Assembly: GCA_041686375.1 (NCBI GenBank)
Contig: JAWLEB010000012.1
Span: forward strand, 1-64,000
Direction of reading: 5' to 3'
Length of the DNA: 64,000 bases
DNA from: JAGXLC01 sp041686375
Lineage (GTDB): Bacteria; Bacteroidota; Bacteroidia; Bacteroidales; UBA12077
Part shown: piece by piece, positions 16,225 to 25,538 of the stretch
Layout of the letters: every line of letters starts with the position of its first letter
Position numbering within the stretch: position 1 is the stretch's first letter
Program-made: the position numbers and the translations under genes
Notes under the pieces: model-generated
The model's input: the letters and a program-made list of their open reading frames with translations, nothing else
Databases searched by the model: none
What the model was told of the DNA's origin: nothing

Positions 16225-17139
16225 CTAATCCTGTGTTTTTCGTAAGTATTTTTTTATGCCTTCAACAAAATCTTTGAAAGAATTAAATTTTTCACCAATA
16301 TAGTTAACTTCTACCCCGAGCTTTTTTGCATTAGCTGCCGTATAAGGACCAAAACAGGCTACTATATTCTTATTAATCCACTGAACATTCCCTAACATTT
16401 TGATACATGCTTCGATTTCCGCAGTGCTTGTAAAGGCAATCATATCAATCTGTCCGGTACGTATCATTCGCAGTTTTTCAGGATACTTAGTTGCATCAAC
16501 GGGCTGAGTTATATATCCTTCGATTTTTTCAACGGATATCCCTGAATTTTGTAGGTTTCTAATAAAGTCAGGAATAACATCTGGTTCGGTTAAATCAATC
16601 ACTTTTGGAGCTACCACTGCAAGGTGCTGTTGATTAATGTTTTCAAATTTTAATAATGATTCAATAATTCCCTGCGGACTTGCTTCTTCCGGATAGAATT
16701 CAACTTCTGTATCATACTGTTCCCTCAAATATTCAATGTCTTTGCCTATGGCACAAAACTTCAGAGAATTAAAATTATTCATACGAATATCCAGTTCATC
16801 CACTCTTTTAAAAAAGACGTCAATAGCCTTTCTGCTTGGCAGAAAAACCCAATCATATTTGGCAGTACTGTTTAATAAACGGTCAAGATCATCTGTATCC
16901 TGATTAAATCGGGTTTCTATAGCTGGCATAAGAACAGGTGTTCCGCCCTCTAATTCAATAAATTTAGCAAGTCGTGGAGCATAATTTGAAGGGGCGGTAA
17001 TCAGTATCCTTCTATCTTTCAAAATTGAGGTATCCAAATTTATTTTGTAACCATTCTCTTCCGGTAAATTAGTATAAGCAACTCTCTTAAATTGGAAAAA
17101 AATTATAAACAATACAAAAGCAATAATTGAATACTTCAT
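16225..17139 (-). CDS. HemD-like (uroporphyrinogen-III synthase family) protein
   Basis: 304 residues. Residues about 40-300 show the two-lobed HemD fold: start RRILITAPSNYAPRLAKFIE, inter-lobe TRFNQDTDDLDRLL, VFLPSRKAIDVFFKR, and later MIAFTSTAEIEACIKML and VACFGPYTAANAKKLG. HemD closes hydroxymethylbilane to uroporphyrinogen III in heme and B12 synthesis. Unlike usual HemD, it starts with a hydrophobic segment (YSIIAFVLFIIFFQF), suggesting a membrane anchor or an alternative role. No other heme gene is nearby. HemD family sequences are very divergent, so family membership is fairly sure but activity is not. Confidence 0.75.
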   Translation of the reverse strand: MKYSIIAFVLFIIFFQFKRVAYTNLPEENGYKINLDTSILKDRRILITAPSNYAPRLAKFIELEGGTPVLMPAIETRFNQDTDDLDRLLNSTAKYDWVFLPSRKAIDVFFKRVDELDIRMNNFNSLKFCAIGKDIEYLREQYDTEVEFYPEEASPQGIIESLLKFENINQQHLAVVAPKVIDLTEPDVIPDFIRNLQNSGISVEKIEGYITQPVDATKYPEKLRMIRTGQIDMIAFTSTAEIEACIKMLGNVQWINKNIVACFGPYTAANAKKLGVEVNYIGEKFNSFKDFVEGIKKYLRKTQD

Positions 17140-17152
17140 ATCTTTTGAGTTT

Positions 17153-17404
17153 AGAAACTGTTTTGATTTCTTTTAGAAATTTTGCTTTACCAAATTTTGA
17201 AGATGATATTTCGCATAACCCCGTCCTTTAGCGGGGATTCAAATGCGCCTCCTGGTCTATGATTTCCAAAAATTTTGTATTTTAAATTTACAAAATTTTT
17301 AGAAATCGAACAGATAATTAGGCTTTACCACAGACCCCGCCCTAAAGGACGGGGTTATGAATAAAACTAATTTGTTAAAGCAGGACAAAATCAAAACAGT
17401 TTCT
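17153..17404. mobile_element. MITE-like inverted-repeat element, copy 2
   Basis: 252 bp with the same terminal repeats (AGAAACTGTTTTGATTT and inverse) and the same nested hairpins as copy 1, in opposite orientation. It fills the whole gap between the HemD-like gene start and the pepD stop codon. No target duplication can be assigned with certainty; ends are flanked by TT and AA. Confidence 0.85.
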
Positions 17405-17417
17405 AACTTATATCTAT

Positions 17418-18875
17418 TTATTTTTCCGGTACATTTTTCAGTGTATATACTAAGAAATCCCAGAATTTTTGGACCGTTTCAATGTTTACCTCTTCATCCG
17501 GAGAGTGCGGATAATTAATTGTCGGTCCAAATGAAATCATATCCAATCCGGGGTAAGCCTGACTGATAATACCGCATTCCAATCCAGCATGAATAGCCGT
17601 AACTTTCGGTTCTTTGCCAAAGTTATTTTCATACACGTCTTTCATAGTCTGCAGAATTGGAGAATCCGGGTTTGGTTTCCACCCAGGGTAAGCGCCTTCG
17701 TGTAAAACTTCAGCACCTGCCAGTTCAAAAACACTTCTTATCATATTTCCTAAATCCTCTTTAGCAGTATCTACAGAGCTTCTCTGCAGAGTTTGTATCC
17801 AAATCTTAGCTTCATCCTTTTTGACAACAGCCAGGTTTGTTGAAGTCTCAACAAGCCCTTCCATAGCATCACTCATTCTCATAACCCCATGAGGGCAACC
17901 GTAAATAGCTCTAATCAGATTATCCTGTGTGTTTTTATCAATAACAGCAGAAGGCATATCAGTTTCTTTAAGCTCGATGTTAATATTCGGCTCAACTAAA
18001 GAAAGCTCATTCTTTACCGCCTCAGTGACTTCTTCTACAAAATTTTTCAATTCCCCAACATGAGAGGAGGCTACTGTAACAACTGCTGATGCTTCTCTGG
18101 GTATTGCATTGCGTAAGCTACCTGCTTCAATTTGTGATATCCGTATATCAATATTTTCATTAGCATGCCATAAAATACGATTAAGAACCTTATTGGCATT
18201 TCCACGACCTAAGTGAATATCAAGTCCCGAATGACCTCCTTTCAAACCCTTTACTTTAATGCTAAAAGCTTTAGAATCGGAATGTACACCTTCTTCCTTA
18301 TAATGAAAAATAGCATTTGTTTCTAAACCTCCCGCACATCCAATATACAATTCACCTTCATCTTCCGAGTCCATATTCACAAGTATCTCTCCATCGAGCA
18401 GTCCGGGTTTCAAGGCATTTGCCCCGGTCATACCTGTTTCTTCATCTATAGTAAATAACGCTTCAACAGGCCCATGCTCAATTTCATCAGACTCAAGAAC
18501 TGCCATTGCTGCAGCTACTCCAATTCCGTTATCAGCTCCTAATGTTGTTCCTTTCGCTTTAACTACCTCACCATCAACGTATGCCTGAATCGGATCTTTC
18601 TCGAAATCAAAATCCGTACCCGTATTTTTCTGAGGTACCATATCAAGGTGTCCCTGAAGAATTACTGTTTTCCTATTTTCATGCCCTGCTGTAGCAGGTT
18701 TTTTAATAATTACATTGCCCACCTCATCTTTGATGGTTTCAAGTCCAAGCTCTTTACCAAATTGTTCAACAAAATCTGCTGCCTTAGCTTCCTTTTTAGA
18801 AGGGCGTGGAATTTGTGTCAGATTATAAAAATGTCTCCACAGTGGTTCTGGTTTTAAATTTTTAATATCACTCAT
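17418..18875 (-). CDS. pepD: Aminoacyl-histidine dipeptidase (PepD, M20 family)
   Basis: 485 residues, the usual length of PepD. Two-zinc M20 peptidase: metal and catalytic motifs GHLDMVPQ (His and Asp), GADNGIGVA (bridging Asp), DEETGMTGA (catalytic Glu and zinc Glu) and the late His in IHAGLECG and YPHSPDEEV. It cleaves X-His dipeptides in the cytoplasm. A strong Shine-Dalgarno (AAGGAGGAG on the coding strand) stands just before the start at 18875, unusual for this phylum. It lies near two peptide transporters (OPT, POT), fitting a peptide-use theme. Confidence 0.93.
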   Translation of the reverse strand: MSDIKNLKPEPLWRHFYNLTQIPRPSKKEAKAADFVEQFGKELGLETIKDEVGNVIIKKPATAGHENRKTVILQGHLDMVPQKNTGTDFDFEKDPIQAYVDGEVVKAKGTTLGADNGIGVAAAMAVLESDEIEHGPVEALFTIDEETGMTGANALKPGLLDGEILVNMDSEDEGELYIGCAGGLETNAIFHYKEEGVHSDSKAFSIKVKGLKGGHSGLDIHLGRGNANKVLNRILWHANENIDIRISQIEAGSLRNAIPREASAVVTVASSHVGELKNFVEEVTEAVKNELSLVEPNINIELKETDMPSAVIDKNTQDNLIRAIYGCPHGVMRMSDAMEGLVETSTNLAVVKKDEAKIWIQTLQRSSVDTAKEDLGNMIRSVFELAGAEVLHEGAYPGWKPNPDSPILQTMKDVYENNFGKEPKVTAIHAGLECGIISQAYPGLDMISFGPTINYPHSPDEEVNIETVQKFWDFLVYTLKNVPEK

Positions 18876-18900
18876 AGTTGACTCCTCCTTTTAATTATTA

Positions 18901-19314
18901 TTAATTTTTATTTGAATAGTTATCTTTTTGTAGCTCTCGAAAAGTAATATACCGCTGTTCATAAAGTTGCCCTAAGAATTTTGCAACTCTTTCCTCTACT
19001 TCATTAAAGGGTTCAATTTTTTCACCAAGTTTATCAACCAGGCTGTCACAAATCTGCTTGACATTCTTTTTACCGTCAATTTCCAACCATGTAGCTGTTC
19101 CCACCTCATCAAGATAAATTGTATAATGCTTCTTTTTATGAGGGGGAATAACAAAATCACGCAGCCATTTTTTTTCGAATTTAGGAACTTTCAAAAATAT
19201 TTTCCCATCGTCCATCACCTCATGTTCATGTACTCTGACAGGATGAAGCTCCAGAAAATTAGCATTCTTTAATATTTTTCTTCTTTGAAAAAAATTCATT
19301 GGTACAATAACCAT
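18901..19314 (-). CDS. PqqD-like peptide-chaperone family protein
   Basis: 137 residues; an internal ATG at 19299 (MNFFQRRK) is the more likely start. The core IYLDEVGTATWLEIDGKKNVKQICDSL followed by EVEERVAKFLGQLYEQRYI is a PqqD fold, a winged-helix-like recognition element that binds precursor peptides for radical SAM enzymes. No PQQ genes, radical SAM partner or precursor peptide adjoin it. It lies 25 bp before pepD on the same strand and may be co-transcribed with it. The function is therefore open. Confidence 0.7.
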   Translation of the reverse strand: MVIVPMNFFQRRKILKNANFLELHPVRVHEHEVMDDGKIFLKVPKFEKKWLRDFVIPPHKKKHYTIYLDEVGTATWLEIDGKKNVKQICDSLVDKLGEKIEPFNEVEERVAKFLGQLYEQRYITFRELQKDNYSNKN

Positions 19315-19352
19315 ATTTAGTTCTATAAAATATTCAAATTTATGAAAAAAAA

Positions 19353-19382
19353 ATTGGGATATTGAATCCTCAATATCCCAAT
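19353..19382 (-). terminator. Intrinsic terminator of the OPT gene
   Basis: Perfect stem ATTGGGATATTGA / TCAATATCCCAAT with a 4-nt loop, followed on the minus strand by a run of about ten T. Confidence 0.85.
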
Positions 19383-19407
19383 TTGCTTATATCTCAAATC
19401 TTAATCA

Positions 19408-21462
19408 TTATTCCTGAGATTCATCAGAAACATCTGCTGTTTTTGATCTTAACATTGGTATTCTGACTAGTATGATCCCAATAATAACAAAAATTACTAT
19501 ACTTGTTATAAATGATGGATTCGCCATTCTCCAGATTTCAATCTTGCCAAATGCAAGGCCTGCAAATAATAAACCTATTAACGCCTCTCCTGCAATTAAC
19601 CCGGAAGCCAGTAATATTCCAATATTATCGGCTTTAGTGATTTGCTTATCAGTATGTTGCCGTTTCTTCTGATAGATCTGTAATATACCTTTAATCATAC
19701 CACCTATAAAGATAGCAAAGGTAGTTTGTAAAGGAAGGTACATACCAATAGCCACCAACATTGGACTTCTTACCTGCATAAGAATAAATCCCACGCCCAT
19801 TAACATACCTACTATAATAAGCGGCCAAGACATTTCCCCTCCGATAATACCATTAGAGAGGATCGCCATAAGGCTTGCCTGAGGTGCCGGAAGTTCCTTA
19901 CTACCAAATCCACCTTCATATCCTAGCTGTTTTCCAACTTCAATATCACCCTCATGAAGAATAAAGAGTGGTATGAAAAGTACAGCAGCCGAAGCAATAA
20001 CACCAATTATATCGCCAACCTGCATTTTCCATGGAGTACCTCCAAGTATATGACCTGCTTTCAAATCCTGTAACATTTCCCCCGCCACAGCAGCAGAAAC
20101 ACAAATAATCGCTGCCACAGCCAGCGTAGAACCAACTCCCTCTTCTCCTGTTGCACCAAGGATAAGCATAAGTAATGCAGTAACAACAACTGTTGATATG
20201 GTTAAACCGCTAATCGGGTTATTACTGGAACCGATTATTCCAACAAGGTATCCTGACACAGCGGCAAAGAAGAATCCAAATATGATCATCACGAGTGTCG
20301 CCACCAGCGCTGTCATGAATGCTGCATGAAAAATATAGGTGGTAATTAAGAAGGTAGCTATACCTGCAAAAATAATTCCGACCAATATCCATTGAAAGCT
20401 AATATCTTTTTCAATTCTTTCAGTAACTTCGCCCTGAGTAGATTTCTTCAAATCCTCAACAGAGCGTAAAATTCCCTGACTAAGACTTTTACGCATTCCC
20501 CAAAGGGTCCAGAAGGTTCCCACCAGCATACCTCCAATGGCAATTGGACGTACAATGGATTTCCATACTTCGTTAATCTGGAACAGTGGCTTTTCAACTG
20601 TAGCCATTGCTTCATTCATATTAACTGCAAGATCCTGCTGAACAAGGTATTCACCCCATGCCTGGAGGTCGATATAGGGAGCAAGAAAATAAAAAGCAAG
20701 AGGTGTTAACAGACCCCACGCAATTACACCTCCACTAAATGTTAAGGATGCCAACTTTGGACCAATAATATAACCTACACCAATATATGCAGGTTTTAGA
20801 CCAGGACTTCCTAACAGTATTCCCCCTTTTGCTTTTATGGCTTCACCAGCTCCTGTAATAAACTGTGTTTTAAACGCTATAAATTTTTCGTAAACAGGAA
20901 GAAAAATCCTGAATTCACCTAATGATTTGATAAGGGCACCTATCCCCATTGCCCAGAAAAGATACTTAGAACCGGTACCTGTTTGTCCGGTTTTATGAAT
21001 CTCCGCTGCAGCCAGCGATTCGGGGAACGGAAGGGTTGCATCATTTGCCATAACACGGCGAAGAAGGGCTACAAACATAATTCCCAACACACCACCAGTT
21101 AGCATTATCAATACAGAAATTACATAGTGCCCGGGGGTATAAAATTCTTCCCAGATTCCACTAATAAAAAATGCCGGAATTGTAAAAATTGCACCGGCAG
21201 CCACAGACTCACCTATTGAGCCTACGGTTCTGGTAAAATTTTCTTCCAGAATTGTTCCTCTAAAAGCCCGTAAAATTGCCATCCCTATAACAGCAGCAGG
21301 ATAAGTAGCTGCAATAGTCATACCGGCTTTCAGTCCTAAATAAGCATTCGCGGACCCTAAAATTACGGCCAGAATAATACCTATAATTAACCCTCTGAGT
21401 GTAAATTCTGCCATTCTTGTTTCAGAAGAAACAAAGGGCACATGTTTGTTATGTTCTGCCAT
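19408..21462 (-). CDS. OPT family oligopeptide transporter
   Basis: 684 residues with about 14-16 membrane helices. Family signature segments are visible: LGSANAYLGLKAGMTIAATYPAAVIGM near the N-terminus and LQDLKAGHILGGTPWKMQVGD in the middle. OPT carriers import small peptides (or metal chelates) with protons. Single-gene unit with its own terminator; a short AT-rich leader precedes the start. Together with PepD and the POT carrier it points to peptide scavenging. The substrate cannot be read from the sequence. Confidence 0.92.
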   Translation of the reverse strand: MAEHNKHVPFVSSETRMAEFTLRGLIIGIILAVILGSANAYLGLKAGMTIAATYPAAVIGMAILRAFRGTILEENFTRTVGSIGESVAAGAIFTIPAFFISGIWEEFYTPGHYVISVLIMLTGGVLGIMFVALLRRVMANDATLPFPESLAAAEIHKTGQTGTGSKYLFWAMGIGALIKSLGEFRIFLPVYEKFIAFKTQFITGAGEAIKAKGGILLGSPGLKPAYIGVGYIIGPKLASLTFSGGVIAWGLLTPLAFYFLAPYIDLQAWGEYLVQQDLAVNMNEAMATVEKPLFQINEVWKSIVRPIAIGGMLVGTFWTLWGMRKSLSQGILRSVEDLKKSTQGEVTERIEKDISFQWILVGIIFAGIATFLITTYIFHAAFMTALVATLVMIIFGFFFAAVSGYLVGIIGSSNNPISGLTISTVVVTALLMLILGATGEEGVGSTLAVAAIICVSAAVAGEMLQDLKAGHILGGTPWKMQVGDIIGVIASAAVLFIPLFILHEGDIEVGKQLGYEGGFGSKELPAPQASLMAILSNGIIGGEMSWPLIIVGMLMGVGFILMQVRSPMLVAIGMYLPLQTTFAIFIGGMIKGILQIYQKKRQHTDKQITKADNIGILLASGLIAGEALIGLLFAGLAFGKIEIWRMANPSFITSIVIFVIIGIILVRIPMLRSKTADVSDESQE

Positions 21463-21674
21463 ATTAAAAGATTTTGTTTAACAATTATAACATCTTAGCA
21501 AATCGGATGTATAAATGTAAAAAAAAAATATATTATGTAACGAATTGATATGGATTAGATTTCAATACTTTCTGATGGTCAATTGATATACTTGATATAA
21601 GTGGAATCAAAATTTTGTTAATTTTCTAAAACATATTTTAACTAAAATCGTAATGTTATATATTCAACTATTTG

Positions 21675-21682
21675 TATATTTG
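21675..21682 (+). promoter_or_regulatory. -7 box TATATTTG
   Basis: Matches TAnnTTTG, 20 bp upstream of the ATG at 21703. Confidence 0.55.
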
Positions 21683-21702
21683 CATATAAAAATTATTTTG
21701 AT

Positions 21703-22224
21703 ATGAGAAGAGCGTTATTTATTGTATTCCTGTTAGCATTAAGTTTCAATACCTTTACACAGGAAGTTCAGTGGAACAGTTTCGAAGAGGCAGTTGAGAA
21801 AAACAAAAACAATCCCAAAAAAATATTAATTGATGTATATACCGACTGGTGTGGGTGGTGCGATAAAATGGAAGAAAATACCTTTAACCATCCGGAGATC
21901 GCCAAATACATAAACAAACATTTTTATCCTGTCCGCTTCGATGCAGAATCAAGTGAAGAAGTTACTTTCAGAGGGAAAACGTTTAAGAAAGAAGGAGACA
22001 AGAAGAGAAGCCCCCACCAACTGGCAGTAGCTCTTCTCCAGGGCAAAATGTCATATCCCTCTGTTGCCTATCTTAACGAAGACAATCAGTTAATTACAGC
22101 AGTACCCGGCTATTACGAAGCGAAAGACATGGAGGTTCTACTGAAATTCTTCGTTGAAGAAGCTTATAAAGATCAGAAATTTGATGATTTCCAGGATGGA
22201 TACCAGCACAGTCTTGTTGAATAA
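21703..22224 (+). CDS. Exported thioredoxin-like protein
   Basis: 173 residues: signal peptide (MRRALFIVFLLALSFNTFTQ), then a thioredoxin fold with active site DWCGWCDKM and the downstream EENTFNHPEIAKYINKHFYPV typical of the DUF255/thioredoxin_7-like group. It would reduce or shuffle disulfides in the periplasm. Its two Cys are spaced CGWC. Single gene, convergent with the DUF4831 lipoprotein. A diverged repeat (22231-22344) lies in the shared 3' gap. Confidence 0.85.
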   Translation: MRRALFIVFLLALSFNTFTQEVQWNSFEEAVEKNKNNPKKILIDVYTDWCGWCDKMEENTFNHPEIAKYINKHFYPVRFDAESSEEVTFRGKTFKKEGDKKRSPHQLAVALLQGKMSYPSVAYLNEDNQLITAVPGYYEAKDMEVLLKFFVEEAYKDQKFDDFQDGYQHSLVE

Positions 22225-22230
22225 CAACCC

Positions 22231-22344
22231 ATTATCATTCTCTGAGCATTGATGCTACAAATTTCAACCGTTCTTTGATTTTATATCCCATGCCCCCATT
22301 TATTATGCATCGTTTTTTCTATAGGCTAGTGGATGAGGGTTTCC
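22231..22344. repeat. Diverged intergenic repeat, copy A
   Basis: Aligns over about 115 bp with 36001-36118: CTCTGAG, then CTACAAA, CCCATG, a TTTTTCT-like stretch, and CTAGTGG followed by AGGGTTTC occur in the same order and at similar distances. Not coding in either copy. Confidence 0.5.
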
Positions 22345-22348
22345 GTTG

Positions 22349-23476
22349 TTAATTCTCGTAAAACTCAATGATTTTCTGTTCATTAAGGTAATCGTGGGGA
22401 ATCTTAAGCACTGAACCATATTGAAATATATTCAGGTATTTTTCAGCTATTTTTTCGTCTCCTAGTTTAAGTTGTAACAATGACTCAGCCGGAACACGAA
22501 AATAAAACGTTGATTTATCCGATCTCAAATTATCTGAAAATTGTTCCATTTTCTTAGGATCATCAAGTTGATCCAATTCAACCCAAACCGGTTGTCCTCG
22601 CTGGGAATCTGATTTTAAAACACCATCCGTAGGAGAAAACCTGAATAAAATATTGGGTTCATCAAGATGTTCTTGTTTAGGAACTAACTGCATGGTGTAG
22701 GTTAAAGTATCTTTTATTTTCTTACCTGCAAATAAATCCAAATATCGCTGCTCAAGAGTATTCATCTCATCCAGTGCAGCTTTCATCGCCGATCCCTCTG
22801 GATAAAAATCTCCCATCCCGGAAATTAACTCAAAGCGCTTTTCTCTTATCATAAAAATAAAGTTGGCTGCCTCTTCTGCTTTTTTATCAATATCTTTTTG
22901 AATGGTTTCCTCTTTCTCTCTCGGAACGCGGGCATATATAGAATCCTGCCAAACTCGTTCGTAAATTTTTTTTGTCTCTGTTCCAAAAAATTTTCTTACA
23001 CTTAAATCCCAATAATGTATTTCATCGGAATGATCTTTATCTTTAAAAAAATTCTCCTTTGAAAACATTTCAACATCTTTATCCAGTGGTAAAATCCATC
23101 CTTTCTCGGTATAATTATTATCTAATACTGAAAATGTTCCCTGTGGTTCTATAGCATAAAGATGCTCATAATCGACATCAGTATGTCTTTCTATATTAAT
23201 ATTGCCAAGCTCAAAAAATGTATTCCTATTATGAGGTACAGAAGATATACCAAGTAATTTTGTAGCATAATCATGGTAAGGTCCTGGTATCACTGTTGTT
23301 TTAACTACTTCAACATTAAAGAACAATTCGGTTTGTGGCAATGCATACAACATTCCCTGATCAATCTTCTCCATATCTTCGATTTTAGTAACTGTTGTGG
23401 TAGCCTTTTTTGCTGATCCACAGCCTATTGTTAAGAAAATAAAAAGAAATCCAATATACAAATATGAATGTTTCAT
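22349..23476 (-). CDS. DUF4831 family lipoprotein
   Basis: About 375 residues from the ATG at 23476, which gives a lipoprotein signal (MKHSYLYIGFLFIFLTIGCG, lipobox Cys 20); an upstream ATG at 23509 would add 11 charged residues. The sequence GMLYALPQTELFFNVEVVKT and the later EKRFELISGMGDFYPEG are typical of DUF4831, a Bacteroidota-specific family of unknown function. Predicted outer-membrane-anchored periplasmic protein. No operon partner; convergent with the thioredoxin-like gene. Confidence 0.8.
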   Translation of the reverse strand: MKHSYLYIGFLFIFLTIGCGSAKKATTTVTKIEDMEKIDQGMLYALPQTELFFNVEVVKTTVIPGPYHDYATKLLGISSVPHNRNTFFELGNINIERHTDVDYEHLYAIEPQGTFSVLDNNYTEKGWILPLDKDVEMFSKENFFKDKDHSDEIHYWDLSVRKFFGTETKKIYERVWQDSIYARVPREKEETIQKDIDKKAEEAANFIFMIREKRFELISGMGDFYPEGSAMKAALDEMNTLEQRYLDLFAGKKIKDTLTYTMQLVPKQEHLDEPNILFRFSPTDGVLKSDSQRGQPVWVELDQLDDPKKMEQFSDNLRSDKSTFYFRVPAESLLQLKLGDEKIAEKYLNIFQYGSVLKIPHDYLNEQKIIEFYEN

Positions 23477-23569
23477 AACTCGTTTAATTTGTTGTCTTAT
23501 CTCGTTCAAAAATCTATCTGTTTTATACTGATATTGTATCCAATTAACCTGTAAAAATAATGATTTTTT

Positions 23570-25087
23570 TCAACAACCCGATTTTACTTTTTTAAACGCT
23601 TTTCCCAAAGCATTAATTATATCAGTTGCAATTACCGCTTCCTGACTATTTTCCTCAGATGCTATATCGCCAGCTAAACCGTGAAGGTATACGCCGGTAA
23701 GTGCAGCAATATGGGGTTGATACCCTTGTCCAACAAGGGAAGTAATTATTCCGGTTAAAACATCACCACTGCCTGCTGTAGACATACCAGGATTTCCATT
23801 AATATTAAAAAAGCAAATTCCGTTAGGCATTGCAACGCTCGTGTTTCCACCTTTTAAAACAACTATAACTCCATATTTTGAAGCAAAATCACGCTGCTGT
23901 TGAATCCTTTTGAAATGATTCGGTGAATCACCTGCCAACCTGTCAAATTCTTTTGGATGAGGCGTCAAGATTGATTTTTCTGGTAACTGGCCAAGCCATT
24001 CCGGATTTACTGCCAGAATATTCAGGGCATCAGCATCCAGAACCAGCGGACGTTCTTCCTTTTCTATTAATTCCTTTAGCGCTTTTTGGGTATTCACCTT
24101 GGTATCAATACCACAACCTCCTCCTATATTTGAAAAACGTGAAATATCTGGTATTTTGGAAAAAATTAACTCGGAAATATCTATACTCAACATAGCCTCA
24201 GGAACAGCAGTTTGCATAATACTGTAACCGCTCACCGGAAGATGAACGGTAACCAGACCGGAGCCTGTTTTCAGCGCTGCCTTTGCTGCAAGAATAGCAG
24301 CTCCCATCTTACCATAACTGCCGTTGATAAGTAAAGGATGTCCAAAATGACCTTTGTGAGCAAAGCGCTTTCGTTTAGCAATATGTTTCTTAACATAATG
24401 TTCGGATATAAGAAAATATGGGGATTCAACTTCTTCAATCTTAGTCTGACTCAGTCCAATATCTAACGCATACCATTGGCCAACGAAACCTTCATTTTCC
24501 GGGAAAAAAAATGACAATTTGGGAAATTGAAAAGTAAGCGTATAATCCGCATTAAAGATATTTTCAGGGACATTTGTCGAGTTATCCTCTCCGAAAAGTC
24601 CTGAAGGTATATCAATAGCAATTCTGGTAGCCTGAAACCTATTAAGATACCGAACAACCTCTGCAGGAAAACCTTCCAAGGGACGATTTAAACCGGAACC
24701 AAACATTGCATCAATTATAACCATCTTGTTTGATAATTCGGGTAATTCATCGTCCTTGTGCAGGTAAGTAATCTCCACTAAATTTTGTTTTTCAAGGCGC
24801 TCCAGATTTATATTCGCATCCTTAGATAACTTGTCAGAAATCTTAACAATAAAAACTTTAACTTCCCTTTCATCTTCAGCAAGTTGTCTTGCCACAGCAA
24901 GTCCATCTCCCCCATTGTTCCCGGGTCCTACAAAAACATTGAATTTAAAATTTTTAGAAAAATAACGCCCTATCCATCGGGAACACTTTCTGGCCGCTCT
25001 TTCCATCAAGTTGATTGATAAAATGGGTTCGTTTTCAATAGTGTATGCATCAACTTCTTTAATTTGTGATGACCTTAAAACCTTCAT
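23570..25087 (-). CDS. nnr: Bifunctional NAD(P)HX epimerase / dehydratase
   Basis: 505 residues with the standard fusion order. The N-terminal epimerase (YjeF_N, about 1-215) has VGPGNNGGDGLAVARQL and DAMFGSGLNRPL. The C-terminal ADP-dependent dehydratase (about 225-505) has HKGHFGHPLLINGSYGKMGA, LDADALNIL, LTPHPKEFDRL and the nucleotide loop NPGMSTAGSGDVLTGII. It repairs hydrated NADH and NADPH. Single gene with an AT-rich upstream region. Confidence 0.95.
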   Translation of the reverse strand: MKVLRSSQIKEVDAYTIENEPILSINLMERAARKCSRWIGRYFSKNFKFNVFVGPGNNGGDGLAVARQLAEDEREVKVFIVKISDKLSKDANINLERLEKQNLVEITYLHKDDELPELSNKMVIIDAMFGSGLNRPLEGFPAEVVRYLNRFQATRIAIDIPSGLFGEDNSTNVPENIFNADYTLTFQFPKLSFFFPENEGFVGQWYALDIGLSQTKIEEVESPYFLISEHYVKKHIAKRKRFAHKGHFGHPLLINGSYGKMGAAILAAKAALKTGSGLVTVHLPVSGYSIMQTAVPEAMLSIDISELIFSKIPDISRFSNIGGGCGIDTKVNTQKALKELIEKEERPLVLDADALNILAVNPEWLGQLPEKSILTPHPKEFDRLAGDSPNHFKRIQQQRDFASKYGVIVVLKGGNTSVAMPNGICFFNINGNPGMSTAGSGDVLTGIITSLVGQGYQPHIAALTGVYLHGLAGDIASEENSQEAVIATDIINALGKAFKKVKSGC

Positions 25088-25538
25088 ATGGTTATGTTTT
25101 ATATTCTTATTGAACGCTTTATTAGAAATTGTTATCAGGTAAAGCTTTTCCTGTTGAACAAAAATAATAGTATAATCTGTTAAATAAAAACAGTATTAAC
25201 ACAAAAATGCATGCTTAACTATATTAATTTGCATTAAACTCTTAGAAAATCATTTGGTCATATGAAATGTCCAGGTAAAATAATCATTAACATTACAAAT
25301 GGCAGTGATTATTTTGCTATTAGAGACAATACATAATTAATGTATTAACAAAACAATAAATTTTTTATACATAAAGCAAATACTTAGTCAAGGAGGCAAT
25401 ATATACTATTAATCGTTTTATCTGTAATAAATTGGCAGTTATTTATTACATATTACATATTCTAATTGGGTACTAAAAAAAGATTTTTATATTTGTCGAA
25501 ATTTATTTAGGAAATTATTAACCAAAAAACAATAAATT
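25088..25538. promoter_or_regulatory. Long divergent intergenic region with POT promoter
   Basis: About 450 bp, AT-rich, no gene. The only clear signal is a -7 box TATATTTG at 25488-25495, 43 bp before the POT carrier start at 25539. The rest may hold regulatory sites for both divergent genes, but I see no defined repeat or palindrome. Confidence 0.5.
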
